Positions 1-6,389 of a stretch of DNA of 11,878 nucleotides are shown here, piece after piece (the first letter of the stretch is position 1; the number at the start of each line of letters is the position of its first letter). The stretch spans positions 1 through 11,878 of the forward strand of contig CARDPF010000077.1 of assembly GCA_948960675.1 (NCBI GenBank), read 5' to 3'. The notes under the pieces were generated by a model that was not told the DNA's origin, made no database searches, and worked only from the letters and a program-made list of their open reading frames with translations. Source of the stretch: an uncultured Eisenbergiella sp. (lineage in GTDB: Bacteria; Bacillota; Clostridia; Lachnospirales; Lachnospiraceae). The position numbers and the translations under genes are program-made.

Positions 1-203
1 AAGGATACGTCCAATTCCCGCAAAAGCAGAATGGTTTCCAGTATCGGGCTTTGATGGTAGCTGTAACAGCGGTATCCGTTTTGGGGATTGACGGCGGCAG
101 GCTTAAACAGCCCGATTTCGTCATACCACATCAGTGTTTTCTTGTTGATGCCGTGCAGGGCGGCAAACTGTCCGATGGTGAGCAGTCCGTTTTTTCCATT
201 CAT
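1..203 (-). CDS. MerR-family transcriptional regulator, N-terminal part (3' end outside window)
   Basis: The minus strand from an ATG at 203-201 reads 67 codons and runs off the left edge. The product opens with LLTIGQFAALHGINKKTLMW followed by YDEIGLFKPA and NGYRCYSY. This is the winged-helix DNA-binding domain of the MerR family: helix-turn-helix at about residues 8-27, then the Y-D-E-x-G-L-x-x-P and N-G-Y-R-x-Y signatures. The ribosome-binding site AGGAAGG (209-215) is 5 nt from the ATG, which fixes the start. The effector-binding C-terminal domain is not in the window, so the ligand cannot be inferred. The gene diverges from a MATE exporter whose promoter has the distorted 19-bp spacer that MerR proteins act on, so it most likely senses a toxic compound and switches on export. 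Family assignment is secure; the regulatory target is inferred from position and promoter shape. Confidence 0.93.
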   Translation of the reverse strand, partial: MNGKNGLLTIGQFAALHGINKKTLMWYDEIGLFKPAAVNPQNGYRCYSYHQSPILETILLLRELDVS

Positions 204-277
204 AGGAACCTTCCTGCCCGTCAGGGCGGGCAAAATACATATTTAAAAAACTGCCGCATCAGGTTTTTCAACTTCAT
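204..277 (-). repeat. Hairpin-hairpin-RBS module, merR copy
   Basis: Read on the minus strand, this leader holds GTTGAAAAACC (272-262), an imperfect partner AGTTTTTTAAA (252-242), then a GCCCG...CGGGC hairpin (232-217), then the AGGAAGG ribosome-binding site of merR. The same order of parts, with closely similar bases, lies before the URO-D gene at 10310-10376, in front of an unrelated protein. It is therefore a dispersed module and not merely a local leader. An 18-codon reading frame (277-221, MKLKNLMRQFFKYVFCPP) crosses the module, but its ribosome-binding site is poor. Confidence 0.65.
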
Positions 278-308
278 TTCCTGTGCGCCGCAGCCTCCTG
301 TCTCATCC

Positions 309-337
309 GTTATATAAATTTCCGCAAAAATTTCCAA
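309..337 (-). promoter_or_regulatory. Candidate promoter of the merR gene
   Basis: On the minus strand TTGGAA (337-332) and TATAAC (314-309) are separated by 17 bp. Transcription would begin near 302 and give a leader of about 100 nt containing the hairpin module. It lies back to back with the exporter promoter at 345-375, so one bound regulator could influence both. Confidence 0.45.
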
Positions 338-344
338 TTACGCC

Positions 345-375
345 TTGACCGTACAGTTACTGTATGGATTATGAT
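345..375 (+). promoter_or_regulatory. MerR-type promoter/operator of the MATE exporter
   Basis: TTGACC (-35, 345-350) and TATGAT (-10, 370-375) are separated by 19 bp. This over-long spacer is characteristic of promoters activated by MerR-family proteins through DNA distortion. The spacer region is filled by a dyad, CCGTACAGT-T-ACTGTATGG (349-367), whose 9-bp arms match at 8 positions. Transcription would start near 382, about 38 nt before the exporter start codon. Confidence 0.87.
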
Positions 376-419
376 ACTACAAGTAAAGTGTTTTGGCAAG
401 GTGAAAGGGGAAAAAACGG

Positions 420-1754
420 ATGGAAAAACGAAACGTGTATGAAAAACCGGTAACGTTGGTAAACATTTTAAAATTTGCGGCGCCCACGGTTGCCATGACT
501 GTGTTCATGTCTTTTTATACGATGGTGGACGGCCTGTTTGTGTCTAACCTGATCGGTACGGACGCCCTGTCGGCCATTAACCTGACGGCCCCGGTCATCC
601 AGCTGGTCACGGCCGTTTCGACCATGCTGGCCACCGGGGGCAGTGCGGTGATCATGAAAAAGATGGGAGAGCGCAGGGAAGAGGAAGCGAAAGAGGATTT
701 CACCTTCCTGATTCTGGTGAATGTGGCAGTGGGGATTGCCATGTGTGCATTGGGATATTGGGCGATGGGACCTGTTTTTGTGGGAATGCATCTGTCTGCC
801 GCTGTGGAGACGTATTGCGTCGAATATCTGGGCCGGTATCTTTTGTTTACCGTACCGATCCTTTTGATGAATAATTTTACCCTCTACATGATTGCCAGCG
901 GGAAGTCGGTTCTTTCCTTTATCTGTTCGGTATCCGGCGGAGTGCTCAATATGGTTTTGGATTATGTGTTTATCGCAGGACTGCATATGGGGATCGGCGG
1001 CGCGGCGATGGCCACGGGGCTGGGATATTCGGTGACAGCGGTTGTGGGGCTGGTGGTTTTTGGCAAAAAAAAGAGTCTTTTGCATTTCAAAAAGCCGGCA
1101 TTTCGCGTCGGGGTGCTCCTGCATGCCGCCACAAACGGATGCTCCGAGATGGCGACGGCGCTGGTGACGGGGATTATTACCATGATGTTCAATTGGACGA
1201 TGCTGCGTTATGTAGGGGAGGACGGGGTGGCTGCCGTCACGATTATCATGTATGTGCTGATGTTTGCCAGTTCTTTGTATACCGGGTATTCCTGCGGGGT
1301 GGCTCCCATGGTCAGCTATTATTATGGGGAAAATAGCGGGGAAAAATTGAAAAAACTGGTGGGAACCAGCCTGCGGGTGATCGCATTTCTTTCAGTCCTC
1401 ACCGTGGCCCTTTCTTTTGGGTTTACCAGCCCCCTGGTGTCAGTGTTTGCGCGTCCGGACAATGCGGTATATGATCTGGCGGTCACGGGGAACCGGATTT
1501 GTACGGTTGCGCTGCTTTTTATCGGGTTTAACATTTTTGCCAGCGGACTGTTTACGGCGCTATCCAACGGAGCCGTTTCGGCCATCCTCGCATTTTCCCG
1601 TTCATTTGTGTTTATGCTGATTACCATGCTGGTGCTTCCGGCATTTATGGGCGTGAACGGTATTTGGCTGGCAACCCCGGCGGCGGAATTGATGGCGCTT
1701 ATGCTGTCTGTCAGGATGTTTGTAAAGCATGGACAGCGGTACCGGTATTTTTAG
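420..1754 (+). CDS. MATE-family multidrug/sodium (or proton) antiporter
   Basis: The 444-residue product is almost entirely hydrophobic with about 12 membrane helices in two similar halves, the size and layout of MATE (multidrug and toxic compound extrusion) exporters of the plasma membrane. Typical features are the early segment after LVNILKFAAPTVAMTVF, followed by SFYTMVDGLFVSNLIGTDAL (about residues 31-50), the classic MATE helix 1 to loop region. A basic, acidic-rich cytoplasmic loop (KKMGERREEEAKED) follows helix 2-3. The start is ATG 420 with AAAGGGG (404-410) 9 nt upstream. MATE proteins use a Na+ or H+ gradient to expel cationic drugs; the substrate here is unknown. The gene stands alone, driven by the MerR-type promoter at 345-375 and followed by a hairpin terminator, so it is probably an inducible single-gene unit. 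Confidence 0.94.
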   Translation: MEKRNVYEKPVTLVNILKFAAPTVAMTVFMSFYTMVDGLFVSNLIGTDALSAINLTAPVIQLVTAVSTMLATGGSAVIMKKMGERREEEAKEDFTFLILVNVAVGIAMCALGYWAMGPVFVGMHLSAAVETYCVEYLGRYLLFTVPILLMNNFTLYMIASGKSVLSFICSVSGGVLNMVLDYVFIAGLHMGIGGAAMATGLGYSVTAVVGLVVFGKKKSLLHFKKPAFRVGVLLHAATNGCSEMATALVTGIITMMFNWTMLRYVGEDGVAAVTIIMYVLMFASSLYTGYSCGVAPMVSYYYGENSGEKLKKLVGTSLRVIAFLSVLTVALSFGFTSPLVSVFARPDNAVYDLAVTGNRICTVALLFIGFNIFASGLFTALSNGAVSAILAFSRSFVFMLITMLVLPAFMGVNGIWLATPAAELMALMLSVRMFVKHGQRYRYF

Positions 1755-1764
1755 GCAATGGGAA

Positions 1765-1817
1765 ATTGCGGCAGCGTAGATTGTTTAAAATCGCCGCTGC
1801 CGGACGACAATTTTTTT
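1765..1817 (+). terminator. Probable Rho-independent terminator of the MATE gene
   Basis: CGGCAGCG (1769-1776) pairs perfectly with CGCTGCCG (1795-1802). The base can extend through ATTG (1765-1768) with CAAT (1808-1811) across a 5-nt bulge, and runs into seven Ts (1811-1817). It begins 10 nt after the exporter stop codon. Confidence 0.6.
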
Positions 1818-1843
1818 AAATGATGGACCGACGAATAAAAATA

Positions 1844-1881
1844 GGGAGACACAAAATGCCGCTGCATGTTTTGTGTCTCCC
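1844..1881 (-). terminator. Strong hairpin, terminator of the 244-residue protein gene
   Basis: GGGAGACACAAAA (1844-1856) and TTTTGTGTCTCCC (1869-1881) form a perfect 13-bp stem with a 12-nt loop. On the minus strand the stem is followed by a TATTTTTATT tail, as expected for termination of the leftward gene that ends at 1947. On the plus strand the tail is weaker (CCTTTT after 4 nt), so it may also back up the exporter terminator. Confidence 0.75.
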
Positions 1882-1946
1882 AGCCTTTTATGGGTTGCCA
1901 AACGCCGACGCATGCCTGCTTGGCTGTTTATCGGGCCGGTAAGGGC

Positions 1947-2681
1947 CTATGCAATAGCGAAGAAAGGCTTGCGCTTTTCGATAGGGGTACTGCTTTCTTC
2001 CGCTGCCTCAACCTGCGCGATGGTACGGGCCGTACTTTGAATGGGTTCGTTGTCGGCGGACGGCCTGTTTAGCGCAACGGAGGGACGGCTCTGGGAGTCA
2101 CGCTCTGCCGGTTTGGAAGAACTGACACGGCGGGCATTCTCCATAACGGTTTCCGAACGGTGGATATCATCCTTAATGTTTTCCAAACGCTGGGTATTCT
2201 TAGCGTGCGTAGCAAGGGCCTGTTGCGCGGCCCGGACAGCTTCACCGGATTCACGGGTTTCCCTTGTAAATTGGCGGCTGTTGGCAAACAGTTTGTCATC
2301 AATGCGTTTCTGGACGGTCATGTCCCGCATGGCCTGCGTTACTTCGCGGGCGTCCCGTTCCGGGTCATATTGCTTCATGCGCATGCGAACTGCCATCTCC
2401 GCCGGATCTGCGCCTTTGCGCAAAAAGGGGAGAACCCGGGTAAGTTCGCCGGAGGAATCGTTATCCACCCGGATAACGGGATCGACCGGTTGCACCGGGG
2501 TACCGGGATCCGATGCCCGGCCGACGGCGGCTACACTGCGAACCCGGCTGGAAGACTGTGCCTGCTCCAGCGCCTTGGCGCGTTCAACGGATGCCTGCTT
2601 TAAATCAATGCGGTTTTGGTTATACTGGCCATACGAATAAGAATTGGCATATGCGCCCACACCCATAAGATTACGGATCAC
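1947..2681 (-). CDS. Hypothetical protein, 244 residues, Lys/Arg/Gln-rich, probably helical
   Basis: Not recognised. The start is GTG at 2681-2679, chosen because GGAGG (2693-2689) lies 7 nt upstream; the first internal ATG (codon 6) would sit too far from it. The protein has no signal peptide or membrane segment. Residues 1-25 are Tyr/Asn/Ser-rich. Residues 26-45 (DLKQASVERAKALEQAQ) and about 90-205 are rich in charged residues, Gln and Ala and look helical or coiled-coil. Between them lies a Pro-rich linker, VQPVDPVIRVDN. The C-terminus is polar and ends KRKPFFAIA. Its coding status rests on a good RBS, its own TTGATT/TATAAT promoter and its own terminator, not on homology. It stands alone as one transcription unit. 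Similar low-complexity hypothetical proteins occur in Lachnospiraceae, but no function can be given. Confidence 0.8.
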   Translation of the reverse strand: MIRNLMGVGAYANSYSYGQYNQNRIDLKQASVERAKALEQAQSSSRVRSVAAVGRASDPGTPVQPVDPVIRVDNDSSGELTRVLPFLRKGADPAEMAVRMRMKQYDPERDAREVTQAMRDMTVQKRIDDKLFANSRQFTRETRESGEAVRAAQQALATHAKNTQRLENIKDDIHRSETVMENARRVSSSKPAERDSQSRPSVALNRPSADNEPIQSTARTIAQVEAAEESSTPIEKRKPFFAIA

Positions 2682-2728
2682 AAAACCACCTCCCTACTGT
2701 CATTTCATATTCCGTATTTCTTTCTTTC

Positions 2729-2757
2729 ATTATAAAATCGTCCGAAAAAAAAATCAA
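2729..2757 (-). promoter_or_regulatory. Promoter of the 244-residue protein gene
   Basis: On the minus strand TTGATT (2757-2752) and a perfect TATAAT (2734-2729) are separated by 17 bp. Transcription would start near 2722, about 41 nt before the GTG start. An A-tract (2745-2753) overlaps the spacer and -35 region. Confidence 0.72.
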
Positions 2758-2785
2758 TGGAAAAATTGAAAAAGTTGTTAAGATA

Positions 2786-2836
2786 GTAACAGTCCAGACC
2801 GTGAGAATACGTGGTGGTGGTAAGCTGTACTGTTTC
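2786..2836 (-). repeat. Internally deleted copy of repeat family 1, inverted orientation
   Basis: Positions 2795-2825 (CAGACCGTGAGAATACGTGG and the following GTGGTGG-TAAGC) match the reverse complement of the centre of the repeat copy at 6390-6545, with one mismatch in 31. It is flanked by GTAACAGT (2786-2793), which matches the element's end, and by TACTGTTT (2829-2835), perhaps a decayed other end. The terminal GGTCTGCGCA hairpin and the GCATCCGCCC hairpin are both missing. The remainder of the 2682-2995 gap holds only the two promoters and AT-rich sequence. Confidence 0.75.
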
Positions 2837-2876
2837 GATATTCAATAATAATTTATTGAAACACGATAAAAATATA

Positions 2877-2905
2877 TTGACAGTCAATTGAAAGAGTAGT
2901 ATTTT
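2877..2905 (+). promoter_or_regulatory. Promoter of the DUF6688-like membrane protein gene
   Basis: A perfect TTGACA (2877-2882) and TATTTT (2900-2905) are separated by 17 bp. Transcription would begin near 2912, leaving a leader of about 85 nt before the ATG at 2996. Confidence 0.65.
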
Positions 2906-2995
2906 AGTAGTGGGGCATTTAGGGCTTGGAACGAATGCAATGATGCAAAGCTGTGTGCATGCCGTTCATGGAAACGAATTTTGGAGGTAATTGAG

Positions 2996-4255
2996 ATGAA
3001 GAAACTGGAGGAGTTTGGGAAAAAGCATGCAGTGCTGGCTTCCTTTCTTTTGGCACAAGTGCTTGGGGCCGCAGCGGGGGAAGTTCTGGTTTTGGGGCGG
3101 ATCCTGACGGTGTGGGACAGGGGGCTGGCAGGGCTTTTGGATGCGACGGCAGGGTTTTTCATCGCGTCCTTTCTTTTGGGCACCTTTTTCATCTACCCGA
3201 TGGTACTCACCGCAATGGAAGTGGCCGGTTTGGTTATGGGACAGAAAAGCGAACGCATGCTGCGGCAGGGAAGACTGTTCGACATCATTGTGCTGTTTTT
3301 GGGGGTAGTTTATACGTTGCTGTATGCGTCCCTGCAGGACATATGCCTGAACGCTGACTGGACCGAGCAGTTGGTCAATGCGCAGGTGCATACGCCGGTT
3401 TACACGCAGGCAAGGCTGACGGTGGCGGTGATTGCGCTGACAGCCCTTTTCGGATATGCCGTCCTTACTTACATTCCGGCCCGGAGGCTGGCCCCGCTTG
3501 TGATTGTGTGCAGTATGGCGGCGATGTATCTGGGCGTGGCAGAGTGTATATGCTGGATTATACAGGTTTTGACGGATACGGAATATCTCCCCCTTTGTCT
3601 GGCCCCGCTGAATTTTATCTTGATAGCGGCAAAAACCATCCGGAATAAGATACGGGAATGGGGGCAGGAGGCGGTATGTGAGCGGGAATACCGTTATCCG
3701 TTTCTTGGCTGGTGTAATACGGTTTTAGCCAAGTCACAGCGGTGGTGTATCGCTGCTTTTGTGGTAGCGCTGCCGCTTCTGGGGATTTTAGTCTGCGTGC
3801 TTGTACTTTTGGGACAGGAGCCGGACGCGGCGATTTTGGCGTGGACACAGAGCAGCGATTGGAACCTGTCTATGCAGGTGGCGCCGCAGAATGTGTATTA
3901 CGACGAACACTATCTTTGTACGGTAGCGGCTGGGGGGCATAAGAAAATCGTAAAGCCCGTGCGGCGCGGCGTGCGGCACGGGCATTGGGTCATTGTGAAC
4001 AGGCAGCTTTGTATTGCCAATGCTTTTGAGCAGATTTTGGAAGAACACACGCCCCGTCTGCACCGCAGGATCCGGCATTTTTATGATGCCTATGGTTTTC
4101 CTGTGGCAAAGGTAATCCGGTCGCCTTACGCAGCCGACTTGGTCTACATCCTGATGAAACCGTTGGAATGGTTCTTTTTGGCCGTACTCTATTTTTGCGA
4201 TGTAAAACCGGAAAACCGCATTGCGGTGCAGTACATGGGAAAAGGAAAATTATAA
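2996..4255 (+). CDS. Multi-spanning membrane protein, DUF6688-like
   Basis: The start is ATG 2996, 8 nt after GGAGG (2983-2987); an upstream in-frame TTG (2981) overlaps that RBS and is unlikely. The 419-residue product has a short basic N-terminus. It has roughly seven to eight membrane segments (about residues 12-32, 50-75, 95-115, 140-160, 166-190, 197-213, 250-273, 385-402). A soluble stretch at about 275-385 carries the most distinctive sequence: HYLCTVAAGGHKKIVKP, VNRQLCIANAFEQILEE, and then YDAYGFPVAKVI. It ends MKPLEWFFLAVLYF and KPENRIAVQYM. I associate this C-terminal pattern with the DUF6688 family from clostridia, recalled from memory; the family has no established function. The soluble region has several His, Cys and basic residues, which could hint at an enzymatic or binding role, but no catalytic motif is recognisable. 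The gene is a single unit with its own promoter and converges on the FapA gene. Confidence 0.85.
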   Translation: MKKLEEFGKKHAVLASFLLAQVLGAAAGEVLVLGRILTVWDRGLAGLLDATAGFFIASFLLGTFFIYPMVLTAMEVAGLVMGQKSERMLRQGRLFDIIVLFLGVVYTLLYASLQDICLNADWTEQLVNAQVHTPVYTQARLTVAVIALTALFGYAVLTYIPARRLAPLVIVCSMAAMYLGVAECICWIIQVLTDTEYLPLCLAPLNFILIAAKTIRNKIREWGQEAVCEREYRYPFLGWCNTVLAKSQRWCIAAFVVALPLLGILVCVLVLLGQEPDAAILAWTQSSDWNLSMQVAPQNVYYDEHYLCTVAAGGHKKIVKPVRRGVRHGHWVIVNRQLCIANAFEQILEEHTPRLHRRIRHFYDAYGFPVAKVIRSPYAADLVYILMKPLEWFFLAVLYFCDVKPENRIAVQYMGKGKL

Positions 4256-4308
4256 GTTACAGTTCAGCTTTCAATGTCATTTCGTTTAGCTTTTGGCAGA
4301 ACGGTTAC
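4256..4308. repeat. Degenerate inverted repeat filling the convergent gap
   Basis: GTTACAGTTCAGC (4256-4268) and GGCAGAACGGTTAC (4295-4308) pair at about 10 of 14 positions. Both resemble the ends of repeat family 1 (GTAACAGTTCAGAC and its complement). It occupies almost the whole 55-bp space between two convergent genes and may serve as a weak bidirectional terminator or be a decayed repeat. Confidence 0.3.
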
Positions 4309-4310
4309 CA

Positions 4311-6059
4311 TTATAGAACCTGAATTTCCCCGTCTACCAGCCTGCCGTTTAGGCAGCTGGTTTCCTGTGTGAGGCGTAATGTCACGTTATTTATGGTCAG
4401 GATCAGCCCCGGGTAAGCCAGATCGCACCGCATTCTGCAGCCGCCTTTTTGTTCCAGCTTTTCCCTGGACTGCTCCAGGTCTTTGTCGAACTGTGCCAGC
4501 TTCATATTCTGTACGGACATGTCCAGACGGATCTTGTTGAGTTGTTTGGTTTTGGCAGGCCCGGCCGGCTGGCGCTGTGTTTTTTTCATTTCGATGTCCA
4601 GTTCCTTGGCTTTTTGCAGCAAAGATTCCCTCTCAAAATCCGCACAGGGCTGTCCGCCCAGATAGACGTACGTATGGTTTTCCGACCGGGATCCCACAGT
4701 CTTGGCACTAACCCCTTGTGCGGCCCGGATATGGCCGCCGATGATGATGCCTTTGCCGGTACTGATCTGGACTTCGCCGTCGCAGTATATTTCGCAATTG
4801 ACAAGATAATCGGCATACAGGTTTTGGCGGACATGGACCACGCAGTTTTCCAGATATTTGGCGTAAATGTTATGGCGGGAGCGGATCACGGTATGGCCGT
4901 TGCCCACGATGCCTTTGGCAACCCTTAAATCGCCGCCGGATTCGATTTCGGCAGCTTCCACGGCACCGTCCACGGTGACGCCTCCCACGGCCCGGACAAA
5001 GAATCCGCTGCATACGTTTCCACGGACATGGACATCCCCCATATAGTCGATATTTCCGGTGGATAAGTCCACGTTTTCCTCTATCTCCATTACGGTCTTA
5101 ACCTGAAAACTCTGGCCGGAAAATTCCACACGTCCGGACAGGGCGGCCAAAAGCTGGCTGCCGTCCTCACTGACTTTGGTGTTGCGCCCTTTGGGAAGCG
5201 CTGCTTTCTTGCCTTCCCGGCAGGGAACCTCTTCATTGCGCACGGTTCTTCCCGGTGTACCGGCGACAGGCGGGACGGCCTGACAGATCACTGCGTCCTT
5301 TTCGATATTTTGAATCAAGTTTAAATTAAAATAGTCCACCCGGTCATGTTCGTCCACCGAGAATTTCTGCTGCATGCTGCGTTTGAAAAATTCTTCGATA
5401 TACCCGTCTTTTCCGTGGATGACAGGCGTTCCTTTCGCGGTAAAAAACAGACGGAAATACCGGTTCGCCTCGTTTGGCAGCCGGTCTAAGAGATCAGTGT
5501 CCACACCGAAGGAGACGCGGTTTTTTTCCAACGCCTGATCCAGCATGGAACGGTCCAGTTCCTTTCCCTGCCCCGTAGGGGGGAACACCATGAGCCAGGC
5601 GGCCATACGGTCGGCAGAAATAAACAGAAACGGCAGGGCATCCAGGGAAGGCATTTCCGCTTGGGTGTCGCCATCCTGCCTGTTTTTATCGTCTTCCTCC
5701 TTGCCTGCGGTGTCTTTTTTGGGACGGGGCGTAGCTTCTTTTAGGCGGGAAGCAGCCGCAGTGGTAAGCTCCTTTTGCAGGCGGGCAAGTTCCCGTTTGG
5801 TTTCTTCCGGTGATAATGCGTCGGGGCCGTCCAGACGCAGCAGCGGCCTTGGCGCCCTGTGGGCCTGTTTGCACCAAAGAAAATAGAGCTGGTGCAGGGC
5901 GTGGTCATCCGCCAAATCCAACTGCGGATCTATGGTAATCACGGCCGCAGGCGTCTCTTTTGGTGCTTGCTTGGCGGGCGTCTCGTCAATGGCTTCCTGT
6001 GTAGGTTTGTTTGATTTAAAGCCAAACAGTCGGTTTAAAAAGCGATTCTTAACATCCAT
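4311..6059 (-). CDS. FapA family protein (DUF342, beta-helical)
   Basis: The 582-residue product belongs to the FapA/DUF342 family, named after a flagellar assembly protein; DUF342 proteins are also widespread outside flagellar loci. Residues 1-60 are a variable N-terminus (KNRFLNRLFGFKSNKPTQEA). Residues 95-135 are a charged, low-complexity linker. Residues about 150-300 form the FapA N-terminal domain, with KDGYIEEFF and NLIQNIEKDAVICQAVPPVA, followed by GTPGRTVRNEEVP. Residues about 330-460 are repeating short beta-strands (GDVHVRGNV, GGVTVDGAV, GGDLRVAKGIV, NLYADYLVNCEIYCDGEV, GKGIIIGGHIRAAQGV), the polymer-like beta-helix of the family. A coiled-coil at about 476-538 precedes a compact C-terminal domain. 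The start is ATG 6059 with AGAGG (6069-6065) 5 nt upstream. No flagellar genes are nearby, so a cell-envelope or polymer-binding role is as likely as flagellar assembly. Its promoter is probably the distant one at 6353-6382, which would put one repeat copy in the leader. Confidence 0.87.
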   Translation of the reverse strand: MDVKNRFLNRLFGFKSNKPTQEAIDETPAKQAPKETPAAVITIDPQLDLADDHALHQLYFLWCKQAHRAPRPLLRLDGPDALSPEETKRELARLQKELTTAAASRLKEATPRPKKDTAGKEEDDKNRQDGDTQAEMPSLDALPFLFISADRMAAWLMVFPPTGQGKELDRSMLDQALEKNRVSFGVDTDLLDRLPNEANRYFRLFFTAKGTPVIHGKDGYIEEFFKRSMQQKFSVDEHDRVDYFNLNLIQNIEKDAVICQAVPPVAGTPGRTVRNEEVPCREGKKAALPKGRNTKVSEDGSQLLAALSGRVEFSGQSFQVKTVMEIEENVDLSTGNIDYMGDVHVRGNVCSGFFVRAVGGVTVDGAVEAAEIESGGDLRVAKGIVGNGHTVIRSRHNIYAKYLENCVVHVRQNLYADYLVNCEIYCDGEVQISTGKGIIIGGHIRAAQGVSAKTVGSRSENHTYVYLGGQPCADFERESLLQKAKELDIEMKKTQRQPAGPAKTKQLNKIRLDMSVQNMKLAQFDKDLEQSREKLEQKGGCRMRCDLAYPGLILTINNVTLRLTQETSCLNGRLVDGEIQVL

Positions 6060-6129
6060 TTTTTCCTCTCATTCTGCCGCCGGCTGACGACTCTTTTGGT
6101 GGGGAAGCTTCATGTATCGGCACAAAATG

Positions 6130-6158
6130 GTAACGGCAGGGCAAGTCTGGCCCGTTAC
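6130..6158. repeat. Stub of repeat family 1 (end hairpin only)
   Basis: GTAACGG (6130-6136) and CCGTTAC (6152-6158) flank a GGGCAAGTCTGG core. The arrangement parallels the end hairpin of the full copies (GTAACAGGTCAGAC-AA-GTCTGACCTGTT). It looks like an element that has lost everything but one terminal palindrome, or a solo end. It lies 70 bp upstream of the FapA start. Confidence 0.55.
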
Positions 6159-6187
6159 ACACAATCTGCCAGGACTGATAAAAAATC

Positions 6188-6318
6188 GTAACAGTTCAGA
6201 CAAGTCTGCCCTGTTGCTGCATCCGCCCATTAAAATCGCTACGCGATGGAGCGGATGCTTGCCACCACGTATTCTCATGGTCTGCGCAGTAAATGCGCAG
6301 ACCTGTGTGAACTGTTAC
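6188..6318. repeat. Repeat family 1, copy A (131 bp, structured, MITE-like)
   Basis: Bounded by GTAACAG (6188-6194) and CTGTTAC (6312-6318). It shares about 94% identity with copy B at 6401-6534: by hand, eight substitutions and one 3-bp gap where CCACCACCACG is CCACCACG here. Internal structure is preserved: GGTCTGCGCA-GTAAA-TGCGCAGACC is perfect, the GCATCCGCCC/GAGCGGATGC stem has one mismatch, and the nested ATCGC-TAC-GCGAT is intact. The left-end hairpin has two mismatches. AAAAAAT lies 1 bp outside the left end (6180-6186) and directly at the right end (6319-6325), which could be a target duplication but is low-complexity. No protein-coding function is supported. Confidence 0.85.
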
Positions 6319-6352
6319 AAAAAATTAAATATCGGGAATGATTCTTATACAT

Positions 6353-6382
6353 ATTATACGTCGGTTTACCTAGCGTTGACAA
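6353..6382 (-). promoter_or_regulatory. Leftward promoter between the two repeat copies
   Basis: On the minus strand TTGTCA (6382-6377, five of six consensus bases) and a perfect TATAAT (6358-6353) are separated by 18 bp. Transcription would start near 6346, run through repeat copy A and the stub, and reach the FapA start at 6059. I see no closer promoter for that gene, so a leader of about 290 nt is inferred. Confidence 0.55.
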
Positions 6383-6389
6383 GAAGGAA

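Noticed and set aside
1947..2681. Plus-strand open frames at 2041-2640 and 2160-2603 opposite the 244-residue gene
   Set aside because: They lack ribosome-binding sites and family resemblance, while the minus-strand gene has promoter, RBS and terminator.
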